Shown here: one piece after another, positions 18,702 to 26,792 of the stretch
Numbering within the stretch: the stretch's first letter is position 1
How the letters are laid out: the number at the start of each line of letters is the position of its first letter
Source of the DNA: Paenibacillus tianjinensis
GTDB taxonomy: Bacteria > Bacillota > Bacilli > Paenibacillales > Paenibacillaceae
Assembly: GCF_017086365.1 (NCBI RefSeq)
Contig: NZ_CP070969.1
Span: 3,906,001-3,970,000, forward strand
DNA length: 64,000 bases
Reading direction: 5' to 3'
Position numbers and translations under genes: made by a program
Notes under the pieces: model-generated
Databases searched by the model: none
Seen by the model: the letters and a program-made list of their open reading frames with translations, nothing else
What the model was told of the DNA's origin: nothing

Positions 18702-20144
18702 TTATTTTAAACCGAGATATTCTTTGATCCCGCTTACCATCCCAGCTGCGACTCTATTCTGCAGCGCTTCTGAGAACAGCAGTGATTCATCGCCTTTATT
18801 ACTTAAATAACCCACTTCAAGAAGAACGGCAGGCATAGTCGTTTCACGGATAACATGGAAATTCCCGTACCGTACGCCGCGGTCGCTGAGTCCGGTTGCC
18901 TGCACAAGATACTTATGCATCACACTTGCAAGAGCCTTGCTAGAAGCTCGCTGGTAGTAAGTTTCTGACCCTGTAGCAGCCGATGAAGCACTGCTATTCG
19001 CATGAACGGAAATAAAGAGATCCGCATGCAGATTGTTAGCCATTGCGGCACGATCCTTCAGTTCAAGGAAGGTATCATCACTGCGGGTCAGCACCACGTC
19101 AATGTTACTTTCTTTTTTCAGCAGTTCAGCTGCTTTTAGAACAACGGCTAAATTAAAGTTCTTTTCATATTTCTTCGTAACACCTATTGCTCCTGAGTCC
19201 TTGGCTCCGTGTCCGGCATCCAGCACAATCAGCTTCCGCCCGCTGTTGCCGGGCTGGGTTGCTGTATCACCTGTACTAACGGCATTCAGATCAATGACAA
19301 CCAGCTTGGAGGTATCTCCAGAAATATCAACGCTATAGTTCTTCGGAGTTTTTAAATCGATGACAAAACGGACGGTATACGGATTAGTGCTATACAGGGA
19401 GTAGCGCACTCCGGATACATCGGGATAATCCGTTACACTAAGACTGCCGTTAAGGTTAGGATCCAGCACCTGTCCGGTTCCGAACAAATCGGAGAAAGTA
19501 GCGTTTGGCAGATCGACCACAATCCGGTCCGGACCGCTCATCTTCGATACCTTCGGAACGGCATTGCCTTCCATCGCGATGGTCAGCCGGTTCTCACTAA
19601 AGCTGATGCCATTTACCATGGTCAGGTTATTCGTCGTTTCAGCCGGAGGTACGACAACGCTTGTTCCACCGTCACTAGCTCCACTGTCTGAACCAGTGTT
19701 ATTACCGCCGGTTTCGGGGGTAATAAGGTTTACAACCTTTTGTGTGTTGTCCCAGCTGACAGTCAGCCCGAACTGCTCGCTGACGAAGCGGATTGGTACC
19801 AGGGTAGTGCCGCTCCTGTTAAGAGGAGCATTGGTAAGTATGACCGTTTTGTCATCTACAGAAGCTGTCGTCTGATCCACGATCAGCTTTACGGTCTTGC
19901 CCTGCTGTTCAATCGTAACTGTCTTGCTTGTCTGATTCCAGCCGACCTTGTAGCCAAGGTTCTCAGCAATCATTCTTAGCGGTACCATAATGGAGCTGTT
20001 CACATTCTCAACAGGAACCTCTTGACCTGCTGTCAGTTCCTTTCCATCGAGAAAAATCTGGTTGTTTCCGGCAGCAGCCTGTCCATGCTCCGGTAAAATC
20101 AATACAAAGAGCATTAGCAACAGCATAAAAGCAAATTTCTTCAT
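18702..20144 (-). CDS. N-acetylmuramoyl-L-alanine amidase (AmiC type) with AMIN domain
   Basis: Exported peptidoglycan hydrolase, 480 aa. Signal peptide (about 1-24). Copper-amine-oxidase-like N-terminal domain (about 28-140; VPLRMIAENLGYKVGWNQ and a second such half). AMIN domain (about 180-290). Amidase_3 domain (about 305-480) with zinc-site motifs VLDAGHGAKDSG, SVHANSS and the catalytic Glu in LLEVGYLSNKGDE. A promoter of ECF-sigma type lies 80 bp upstream. It is a paralogue of the next upstream gene with the same architecture. Confidence 0.94.
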   Translation of the reverse strand: MKKFAFMLLLMLFVLILPEHGQAAAGNNQIFLDGKELTAGQEVPVENVNSSIMVPLRMIAENLGYKVGWNQTSKTVTIEQQGKTVKLIVDQTTASVDDKTVILTNAPLNRSGTTLVPIRFVSEQFGLTVSWDNTQKVVNLITPETGGNNTGSDSGASDGGTSVVVPPAETTNNLTMVNGISFSENRLTIAMEGNAVPKVSKMSGPDRIVVDLPNATFSDLFGTGQVLDPNLNGSLSVTDYPDVSGVRYSLYSTNPYTVRFVIDLKTPKNYSVDISGDTSKLVVIDLNAVSTGDTATQPGNSGRKLIVLDAGHGAKDSGAIGVTKKYEKNFNLAVVLKAAELLKKESNIDVVLTRSDDTFLELKDRAAMANNLHADLFISVHANSSASSAATGSETYYQRASSKALASVMHKYLVQATGLSDRGVRYGNFHVIRETTMPAVLLEVGYLSNKGDESLLFSEALQNRVAAGMVSGIKEYLGLK

Positions 20145-20223
20145 TCTTCACCTCTAAGAATCTAGTATTCCGCCAGAAAACCGGCGTTCATGATGACCTG
20201 GCCATAGACAACCTTCGACATTG

Positions 20224-20252
20224 TTTAGACGCCGCTACAGTTTAAAAGTTGC
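20224..20252 (-). promoter_or_regulatory. ECF-sigma-type promoter of amidase gene 1
   Basis: Minus strand reads GCAACTTTT-N12-CGTCTAAA. The AAC (-35) and CGTC (-10) cores at 16-nt spacing are typical of extracytoplasmic-function sigma factors. It sits about 80 bp before the ATG and inside a 9-bp inverted repeat (TAGACGCCG at 20226 / CGGCGTCTA at 20267). The same element precedes the paralogous amidase. Confidence 0.7.
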
Positions 20253-20309
20253 GAATTAATTCCAAACGGCGTCTATGTTTCCTCATAATCTATCAGCATT
20301 CTGCCGCAT

Positions 20310-21902
20310 TTACAGCCCAAGATATTCATATATTCCGGCAACAATTTCCCTCGCCAGATTATTTTGCAGCTGTTCGCTGAGCATGGCGGATTCGTTCGCT
20401 GCAGAGCTCATATATCCTACTTCCAGCAGTACTGCTGGCATGCTGGTCTCTCTTGTAACATGCAGGCTTTTAGTTCTGACTCCGTTATCCTTAAAGCTGG
20501 TACCCGCTACCAGATGCTTATGCATAATTTGGGCCAGCGGCAGACTCTCCGTCCGCGAGTAATAGGTTTCACTGCCGTTAACTTTCTCCCGGTTAGGATA
20601 AGCTTCCGGAAGAGAATTGCCGTGTACTGAAATGAACAGATTCGCATTGGCTGCCTCGGCGATATTTACACGATCCTGCAAGCCTAGCGTTATATCACTC
20701 GTTCGGGTGAACACAACGTCAACCCGGCTATCCTGTATTAGCAGCGCTCCCACTTTATTGACGATTGCTAAATTAATGTCCTTCTCCAGCTTGCCTGTGA
20801 GACTGACAGCCCCGGATTGCTTGCCGCCGTGACCGGCATCGAGTACTACAACTGGTTTCCCTGAAGAAGCTGCACCTCCACCATCACTTCCGCTGTTGCT
20901 TATTGCATTTAAATCAATGGTGACAAGTCCTGTGCTGTTATCGGTACTCAGCTGATAAGGCTGGCTCCCGACCGTTTGAATGACAAATCTGACGGTTGAG
21001 GGGCTTGTACTAAACAGCGCATACCGCACTTCAGATACAAGCGGGTATCCGGCAACGTCCAGCTTGCCTTGCGGAGTACCGTTCGCAGCAACACTTGGCA
21101 AACTGCCAACGAAATTCGGTGCAAAGGCAGCTCCGGGAAAATCGATCACAATCCGCTCCGGATTGCTAATCTTCGTAACCGTTGGCTTAGCGCCTCCTGC
21201 TACCGCAACGATGAGACGATTCTCACTGAATACGGCACCCATAACCTGCGGTGTAGTCACCGCTGTACCGGCACTGCCCGGAATCGGCGTGGCGGTTGGC
21301 CCCAGAGTTCCTGTTCCCAGATCATCGTCAGCCCCTGGCGTTATTACTGGAGCTAATGTCGCACTAGGAACAGGACTTGGTGTTGCCACCGCAGGCTGCG
21401 GAGTCGGAGTGAGTGACGGCAACGGATCCACGGAGGTTCCAGAACCGCCGGTCTGGCCGCCGCTGAGATAAACCGTTTTGTCATTATTGTCCCAGCCGAC
21501 CTTGAGGCCGAATTGCTCACTGACAAAGCGGATCGGCACCAGCACTGTTCCGCCGTTCTGTTTGGGAGCCGCATTCAGTGCCAGCGTAACTCCATCAGCT
21601 TCAGCTGTTTTGCTGCCAACCGCAAGCTGAACCGTTTTGCCATCCTGCTGAACGGTTACCTTTTTCGATTTCTGCTCCCATTGCACCTGAAATCCCAAGT
21701 TCTCCACAACTACGCGGATAGGAATCATAACGCTTCCATTTACGTTTTCAAGCTTGATTCCCTGTGGTAATGCCAGCTCCTGGTTGTCCATAATAATTCT
21801 GCCTGCGCCGTTTCCGGCTGCGGCGGCTTCACGGCCGGCGAATGATAGCAATAGCAGTGGCAGCAGCAATAGAAATAACACCCGTTGTCCGGCTCTTCTC
21901 AT
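20310..21902 (-). CDS. N-acetylmuramoyl-L-alanine amidase (AmiC type), paralogue
   Basis: 530-aa exported amidase with the same domain order as its downstream neighbour: signal peptide, copper-amine-oxidase-like domain (VMIPIRVVVENLGFQVQWEQ), a Pro/Thr-rich linker of about 60 aa, AMIN domain, then Amidase_3 with VLDAGHGGKQSG, ISVHGNS and LLEVGYMSS. AAGGAGAG lies 6 nt before the ATG. The long linker is the main difference between the pair, so tandem duplication followed by divergence is likely. Confidence 0.94.
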   Translation of the reverse strand: MRRAGQRVLFLLLLPLLLLSFAGREAAAAGNGAGRIIMDNQELALPQGIKLENVNGSVMIPIRVVVENLGFQVQWEQKSKKVTVQQDGKTVQLAVGSKTAEADGVTLALNAAPKQNGGTVLVPIRFVSEQFGLKVGWDNNDKTVYLSGGQTGGSGTSVDPLPSLTPTPQPAVATPSPVPSATLAPVITPGADDDLGTGTLGPTATPIPGSAGTAVTTPQVMGAVFSENRLIVAVAGGAKPTVTKISNPERIVIDFPGAAFAPNFVGSLPSVAANGTPQGKLDVAGYPLVSEVRYALFSTSPSTVRFVIQTVGSQPYQLSTDNSTGLVTIDLNAISNSGSDGGGAASSGKPVVVLDAGHGGKQSGAVSLTGKLEKDINLAIVNKVGALLIQDSRVDVVFTRTSDITLGLQDRVNIAEAANANLFISVHGNSLPEAYPNREKVNGSETYYSRTESLPLAQIMHKHLVAGTSFKDNGVRTKSLHVTRETSMPAVLLEVGYMSSAANESAMLSEQLQNNLAREIVAGIYEYLGL

Positions 21903-21953
21903 CCCTTACTCTCCTTTTGGCAAATAATAGATACAAATAATACACAGATAAGG

Positions 21954-21982
21954 TTTAGACGACAGAACACTCCAAAAGTTGC
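21954..21982 (-). promoter_or_regulatory. ECF-sigma-type promoter of amidase gene 2
   Basis: Minus strand reads GCAACTTTT-N12-CGTCTAAA, identical in both boxes and in spacing to the element before the other amidase, although the 12-nt spacers are unrelated. It lies 51 bp before the ATG. Confidence 0.72.
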
Positions 21983-22013
21983 CTCTATAGGCAATGAATA
22001 TATCGATTATAGC

Positions 22014-22050
22014 AAAAAAACTTCTATTTCCGACACCCGGAAATAGAAGT
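22014..22050 (-). terminator. leuCD terminator
   Basis: 12-bp perfect stem ACTTCTATTTCC / GGAAATAGAAGT with a 7-nt loop and a T-run on the minus strand. It separates leuD from the amidase promoter. Confidence 0.93.
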
Positions 22051-22092
22051 TTTGTGTAAAATTTGTAAAGTTTGCGGATATCTGTGTCTTAA

Positions 22093-22695
22093 TTAAGAGA
22101 ACAGCTTCGCCGCATGACGCTCTTCATAAGCTGCGATTTCATCCGCATGCTGTAATGTAAGGCCGATATCATCAAGCCCCTGCAGCAGGAACTGACGGCG
22201 GTGCTCATCCAGCTCAAAGCTAATGGAGAGTCCATACTCATCACTGAGCTTATTGTTCTCCAGATCCACTGTCAAGCTGTAACCTTCATGCTCAGCTGTA
22301 CGGTTGAACAGTTCATCCACCTGTGACTCCGACAGTTTGATCGGCAGGATGCCGTTCTTAAAGCAGTTGTTATAAAAAATATCGGCATAGGATGGTGCAA
22401 TCACCACTCTGAAGCCATAGTCCATAATTGCCCATGGCGCATGCTCCCGGGAGGATCCGCAGCCAAAGTTAGCCCGCGAGATCAGTACGGACGCCCCCTG
22501 ATAGCGTGGTTTGTTCATTTCAAATGCGGCATTGTCATTGCCGGCCTCGTCAAAACGCCATTCGTAGAACAGGAACTGTCCGAATCCGGTCCGTTCAATC
22601 CGTTTCAAAAACTGTTTTGGAATAATAGCGTCTGTATCCACATTTACCCGGTCGACCGGGGCAACGATTCCCGTTAATTTTTTGAAAGCTTCCAT
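22093..22695 (-). CDS. leuD: 3-isopropylmalate dehydratase small subunit
   Basis: Swivel subunit of isopropylmalate isomerase (2- to 3-isopropylmalate, leucine synthesis). 200 aa, normal length. Visible motifs are [20 protein letters not shown] and [33 protein letters not shown] precedes the ATG, 33 bp after leuC, and a terminator follows. leuA and leuB are not in this window. Confidence 0.97.
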   Translation of the reverse strand: MEAFKKLTGIVAPVDRVNVDTDAIIPKQFLKRIERTGFGQFLFYEWRFDEAGNDNAAFEMNKPRYQGASVLISRANFGCGSSREHAPWAIMDYGFRVVIAPSYADIFYNNCFKNGILPIKLSESQVDELFNRTAEHEGYSLTVDLENNKLSDEYGLSISFELDEHRRQFLLQGLDDIGLTLQHADEIAAYEERHAAKLFS

Positions 22696-22728
22696 ATTGT
22701 TATTTCCTCCCGCTCTCTCTCAAAGTTT

Positions 22729-24153
22729 CTATGCGTTGACGGCTTCCGTCTTGTAATTCCAGTCACGTACGTCAGTGAACCGTCCTTTGATTGCCGCCGC
22801 AGCCGCCATCGCCGGAGAAACAAGGTGCGTCCGTCCGCCGCGTCCCTGGCGACCTTCAAAGTTGCGGTTCGAAGTCGAAGCACAGCGCTGTCCAGGCTGG
22901 AGAACATCAGGGTTCATTGCCAGACACATACTGCAGCCTGCTTCACGCCATTCAAAGCCCGCTTCGGTGAATACTTTGTCGAGGCCTTCTTTCTCTGCCT
23001 GCATCTTCACACGTCCGGAGCCGGGAACAACAATTGCCGTAACTTTATCAGACACCTTGTGGCCTCTAGCTACCTGAGCGGCAGCCCGCAGGTCTTCGAT
23101 CCGTCCGTTGGTGCAGGAGCCGATAAAGACATAATCGATGCCGATTTCAGAGATCGGCGTACCTGGTGTCAAATCCATATATTCAAGCGCTTTTTCAGCA
23201 GCTTTACGTTCATTTTCGGTAGTGAAATCTGCAGGGTTAGGCACACTCGAAGTGATGTCCGTTCCCATGCCAGGACTAGTACCCCAGGTTACCTGCGGAA
23301 TCAGTGTTTCCACGTCGAATTCAACAACAGTATCGTACTGGGCACCTTCATCGCTAACCAGGCTTCTCCAGGAAGCAACAGCAGCATCGTAGGCCTCACC
23401 TTGCGGAACATACTCACGGCCGCGCAGATATTCAAAAGTTGTCTCATCCGGTGCAATCAGGCCGGCTCTCGCTCCGCCTTCAATCGACATGTTGCAGACG
23501 GTCATCCGTTCTTCCATCGACAGCTCACGGATCGCTTCGCCGGTATATTCGATAACATAACCGGTAGCAAAATCAGTGCCGTATTTAGCAATAACACCGA
23601 GAATCATATCCTTGGCAGTTACTCCCTTATTGCGTTTGCCGGTAAAGCGGACTTCCATTGTTTTGGCTTTGGACTGCTGCAGACACTGGGTAGCCAGTAC
23701 ATGCTCAACTTCACTTGTTCCAATGCCGAAGGCCAGTGCACCGAATGCCCCGTGTGTGGAGGTGTGGCTGTCGCCGCAGACAATCGTTTTGCCGGGATGG
23801 GTCAAGCCGATTTCCGGTCCCATAACGTGTACGACACCCTGGTCGATATCGTTTAGGTCAAACAGTCTGACTCCGAAATCACGGCAGTTCTGCGACAAGG
23901 TGTCAATCTGTTGCTTGGAGATCGGGTCCGTAATATTGAAACGGTCCTTAGTAGGAACATTGTGGTCCATGGTAGCGAAAGTCAGCTCAGGACGGCGGAC
24001 CTTGCGGCCGCTTAAGCGGAGTCCTTCAAAAGCCTGCGGAGATGTAACCTCATGCACCAAATGCAGGTCAATATAAATGATGCTAGGTTTGCCTTCCTCT
24101 TGATGAATTACGTGATTATCCCAAATTTTCTCAAACATTGTCTTGTTGCCCAT
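22729..24153 (-). CDS. leuC: 3-isopropylmalate dehydratase large subunit
   Basis: Catalytic aconitase-family subunit, 474 aa, with a 4Fe-4S cluster bound by cysteines in [12 protein letters not shown] and in [11 protein letters not shown]. The [20 protein letters not shown] motif is present. GAGGTG lies before the ATG. It has its own promoter (24221-24249) and is divergent from a LysR regulator, whose probable operator lies between the two genes. Confidence 0.97.
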   Translation of the reverse strand: MGNKTMFEKIWDNHVIHQEEGKPSIIYIDLHLVHEVTSPQAFEGLRLSGRKVRRPELTFATMDHNVPTKDRFNITDPISKQQIDTLSQNCRDFGVRLFDLNDIDQGVVHVMGPEIGLTHPGKTIVCGDSHTSTHGAFGALAFGIGTSEVEHVLATQCLQQSKAKTMEVRFTGKRNKGVTAKDMILGVIAKYGTDFATGYVIEYTGEAIRELSMEERMTVCNMSIEGGARAGLIAPDETTFEYLRGREYVPQGEAYDAAVASWRSLVSDEGAQYDTVVEFDVETLIPQVTWGTSPGMGTDITSSVPNPADFTTENERKAAEKALEYMDLTPGTPISEIGIDYVFIGSCTNGRIEDLRAAAQVARGHKVSDKVTAIVVPGSGRVKMQAEKEGLDKVFTEAGFEWREAGCSMCLAMNPDVLQPGQRCASTSNRNFEGRQGRGGRTHLVSPAMAAAAAIKGRFTDVRDWNYKTEAVNA

Positions 24154-24220
24154 GGTTTCACCTCATATAGTAGAATCGTTCATTTGGAAGAGAGCGTGGA
24201 GTCTCTCTTGAATGATCTAA

Positions 24221-24249
24221 ATATAACATTGTGTTGTTTATAATTCCAA
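24221..24249 (-). promoter_or_regulatory. leuC promoter
   Basis: Minus strand TTGGAA-N17-TTATAT gives a sigma-A-like promoter with start near 24214, about 60 bp before the leuC ATG. The leader contains a hairpin (GAGAGACTCCACGCTCTC). Confidence 0.5.
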
Positions 24250-24270
24250 GATATGATTTCTATAAAAGCA

Positions 24271-24285
24271 ATAGGTTTAACCTAT
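24271..24285. promoter_or_regulatory. Probable LysR operator
   Basis: Perfect palindrome ATAGGTT-T-AACCTAT in the leuC/LysR divergent region, fitting the T-N11-A rule of LysR regulators. Its centre is about 64 bp upstream of the predicted leuC start, the usual activation position. A further AT-rich near-palindromic stretch (CTATAGGCTATACTTATAAG) lies closer to the regulator gene. Confidence 0.55.
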
Positions 24286-24391
24286 AAGACAACTCTTAAT
24301 ATGAAAGAGCAGACGTCACATAGCAGACTATATTAAAACAGGTTTCTATAGGCTATACTTATAAGTAATCTATATACTCGAGGAGTACACT

Positions 24392-25303
24392 ATGGAACTT
24401 AGACAATTACAGTATGCGCTGCAAATTGCAGCGGAGCGGAATTTCTCACGTGCTGCGGACAAGCTGCATGTAGCCCAGCCGTCACTCAGCCAGCAGCTGT
24501 CCAAGCTGGAGAAGGAGCTTGGCGTTATGCTGTTTCAGCGCAATACGAGCTCCGTAGAGCTGACCCACGCCGGAGAGAAATTTGTTGAGCAGGCTCAAGC
24601 AATAATCGATGCTGTAGAACTGCTGCGCCAGGAAATGTCTGATATTTCACAGCTACGCACCGGACGTGTAGTGGTCGGAAGCATGCCGATTACCGGAGCA
24701 CATCTGCTGCCCCATGTATTGCCTGTGTTCAAACGGGAATATTCGGAGCTTGAGATTTCACTGCTTGAGGACTCTTCTATGAATCTGGAAAAGCTGACCG
24801 CCAGCGGTCAGACGGATTTAAGCTTGCTCTCCCTCCCTCTGGAGATTCCCACGCTGGCCTATGAAGTGCTTGGAGAGGAACGGATCGACCTGGCGGTGCC
24901 TCCAGAACACCCTCTGGCATCACGCAGTGCGCAAGGGATCCGTACAGCTCTGGAGGAACTGAAGAACGAGCCGTTTATCGTGCTGAAAGAAGGGCAAGGC
25001 TTCCGCAAAATGACGGTAGAGCTATGCCGTGAAGCCGGGTTCGAACCGCGAATCGTCTTCGAGAGCAATAATATGGAGACAGTGCAGTCGCTCGTCGCCA
25101 CAGGTATGGGAGTTACACTCGTGCCCCATTTCATCGCCCGTGCACCACGCAGTGAATTCGTGCCTGTCTACTTGCCGCTGGCCGAGCCTGTACCCAGCCG
25201 TACACTGGTTATCGCCTACCGCCGTGGCCGCTATTTGTCCAAGGCCGCTGAGGTTTTTATTCAAACCTTCAAAACAACAGTAGCCAGCCTGACGGACGTG
25301 TAA
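24392..25303 (+). CDS. LysR-family transcriptional regulator
   Basis: 303 aa. N-terminal winged HTH (MELRQLQYALQIAAERNFSR, then AADKLHVAQPSLSQQLSKLE) and a C-terminal effector-binding domain from about residue 90 (TGRVVVGSMPITGAHLLP). GAGGAG lies before the ATG. Its divergent position to leuCD and the palindrome between them suggest it regulates leuCD and itself; the effector could be a leucine-pathway intermediate, but nothing in the sequence shows which. Confidence 0.92.
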   Translation: MELRQLQYALQIAAERNFSRAADKLHVAQPSLSQQLSKLEKELGVMLFQRNTSSVELTHAGEKFVEQAQAIIDAVELLRQEMSDISQLRTGRVVVGSMPITGAHLLPHVLPVFKREYSELEISLLEDSSMNLEKLTASGQTDLSLLSLPLEIPTLAYEVLGEERIDLAVPPEHPLASRSAQGIRTALEELKNEPFIVLKEGQGFRKMTVELCREAGFEPRIVFESNNMETVQSLVATGMGVTLVPHFIARAPRSEFVPVYLPLAEPVPSRTLVIAYRRGRYLSKAAEVFIQTFKTTVASLTDV

Positions 25304-25333
25304 CGAGCCCAAAAATATTCCAGTATACACCCT

Positions 25334-25362
25334 TTGCAAACGGCACACTGCCATGGTATTCT
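25334..25362 (+). promoter_or_regulatory. Promoter of the proBAC leader
   Basis: TTGCAA-N17-TATTCT, a clear sigma-A promoter; transcription would start near 25369, at the 5' end of the T-box. Confidence 0.7.
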
Positions 25363-25369
25363 AAATGTC

Positions 25370-25618
25370 AAATAGTGAAACGTGCAGACGGGACCAGTAA
25401 GAAATGTCTCTATCCGTGAGCAGAGAGTAAATTCCGGAAGGCTGAGAGAATTTACCACGGTTGTTATTTCTGAATCCTACCCCCGAGCGGCCTGCCTTCT
25501 GCAGGACGGAAACTCCCGTTATGAGAATGAAGTCGGATGATCCCTCATCAATGAAGGTGGTACCGCGGAAGTTAATCATGCTTTCGTCCTTTGCTAAGTC
25601 TTAGGATGGGGGCTTTTT
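25370..25618 (+). promoter_or_regulatory. T-box leader, proline-responsive (specifier CCU)
   Basis: Untranslated leader that reads uncharged tRNA-Pro. The stem I specifier loop has AGTA on its 5' side (25397) and GAA-T-CCT-A on its 3' side, flanked by the helix AGAAAT/ATTTCT. This puts codon CCT (Pro) at 25476-25478, in the same position as GGC in the well-known glyQS leader. The T-box sequence AAGGTGGTACCGCGG is at 25554-25568; its UGGU would pair with ACCA-ended tRNA (discriminator A), as for tRNA-Pro. The competing terminator is at 25580-25618. The leader also covers the gene-free stretch 25304-25666. Confidence 0.93.
25580..25618 (+). terminator. T-box attenuator terminator
   Basis: 11-bp stem (with G-U pairs) GCTTTCGTCCT / AGGATGGGGGC followed by five T residues. 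Its 5' arm lies just after the T-box antiterminator strand, so the two structures compete. Confidence 0.88.
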
Positions 25619-25666
25619 GTCGTTTTCAGGTTTATGTTCTTTATTCTGAAAGGGAAGTGAAAACAA

Positions 25667-26770
25667 TTGACGACACGTATTGTAGTCAAAATAGGCAGCA
25701 GTTCGCTCACCGGCCCTGAAGGCGGATTAAACCGCGAAGCAGTGGCCTTCTTCGCCGCCGAGATTGCTGCACTAAGGAAGGACGGCTGTGAGGTGCTGCT
25801 GGTAACCTCCGGAGCAGTAGCCGCCGGCTTCCGCGGCATCGGCTATCCGTCCCGTCCGAAGCTGCTGCATGAGAAGCAGGCCGCAGCCGCAGTCGGACAG
25901 GTTATGCTGATGCAGGCCTATCAGGAGGCTTTCGGACAGCATGGCCTGCCGACCGCCCAGATTCTGTTGACCCGCACCGACTTCTGCAGCCGGCGGGCGA
26001 TGAACAACGCTATGATGACGGTGGAGGAGCTGCTCCGGCAAGGCGCTGTTCCCGTTTTCAATGAGAACGACACCGTATCGGTCGATGAGCTGAAGTTCGG
26101 GGACAATGATACATTGTCTGCGCTGGTCGCGAACCTGCTGAAAGCCTCCCGCCTCCTGGTGCTGACGGACATGGACGGATTATACAGCGGCGACCCCCGT
26201 AAGAATCCCGATGCCGTCCGCTACAGTCACGTGAAGGAAATCACTCCTGAAATCTATGCCTTCGCAGGCGGAGCAGGCTCCAGTGTAGGGACAGGCGGGA
26301 TGCGTTCCAAGATTGACGCTGCCAAAATTGCTACCAGAGGCGGAGTACCTGTGTTTATCGGCAGAGCCACTGAACCTGGAGATCTGCGGCTGGCTGCGGC
26401 AGGAACAGGTAAGGGTACGTATTTTGATACCACGCTCTCCTCATTGCCGGTCAAAAAGCAGTGGCTCGGGTTCATGTCGACTCCGCTCGGCTCTTTATAT
26501 GTGGATGAAGGAGCCGTCGAAGCGCTGCTCCACGGCGGACATAGTCTTCTTCCAGTCGGTGTTAGACGGATTGAAGGCAGCTTTCACTCCGGGGATGTGG
26601 TTGAAGTGCTTGGCCCCGATGCTACCTTGCTGGGCCGGGGTATCGTAAACTATGATGACACCCAGCTGCGCAGCATTCAGGGTCTGCCCAGCCGCGAGAT
26701 CGTCCCGAAGCTCGGTGAAGTCCACCGGCTAGAGGTTATTCACCGCGATGAATGGATTACGCTACGATAA
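25667..26770 (+). CDS. proB: Glutamate 5-kinase
   Basis: First step of proline synthesis: phosphorylates glutamate. 367 aa. Amino-acid kinase domain (VVKIGSSSLTG at the N-terminus; VFNENDTVSVDELKFGDND) and a C-terminal PUA domain (from about 275). Start is TTG with AAGGGAAG upstream, giving MTTRIVVKIG. It is first in proBAC under T-box control and ends before the proA ribosome site. Confidence 0.97.
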   Translation: MTTRIVVKIGSSSLTGPEGGLNREAVAFFAAEIAALRKDGCEVLLVTSGAVAAGFRGIGYPSRPKLLHEKQAAAAVGQVMLMQAYQEAFGQHGLPTAQILLTRTDFCSRRAMNNAMMTVEELLRQGAVPVFNENDTVSVDELKFGDNDTLSALVANLLKASRLLVLTDMDGLYSGDPRKNPDAVRYSHVKEITPEIYAFAGGAGSSVGTGGMRSKIDAAKIATRGGVPVFIGRATEPGDLRLAAAGTGKGTYFDTTLSSLPVKKQWLGFMSTPLGSLYVDEGAVEALLHGGHSLLPVGVRRIEGSFHSGDVVEVLGPDATLLGRGIVNYDDTQLRSIQGLPSREIVPKLGEVHRLEVIHRDEWITLR

Positions 26771-26792
26771 ACAACTTACAGGAGGGAAAGAT

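Noticed and set aside
22825..23856. 343-codon plus-strand frame opposite leuC
   Set aside because: Antisense shadow of a strongly conserved enzyme; no ribosome site or recognisable domain.
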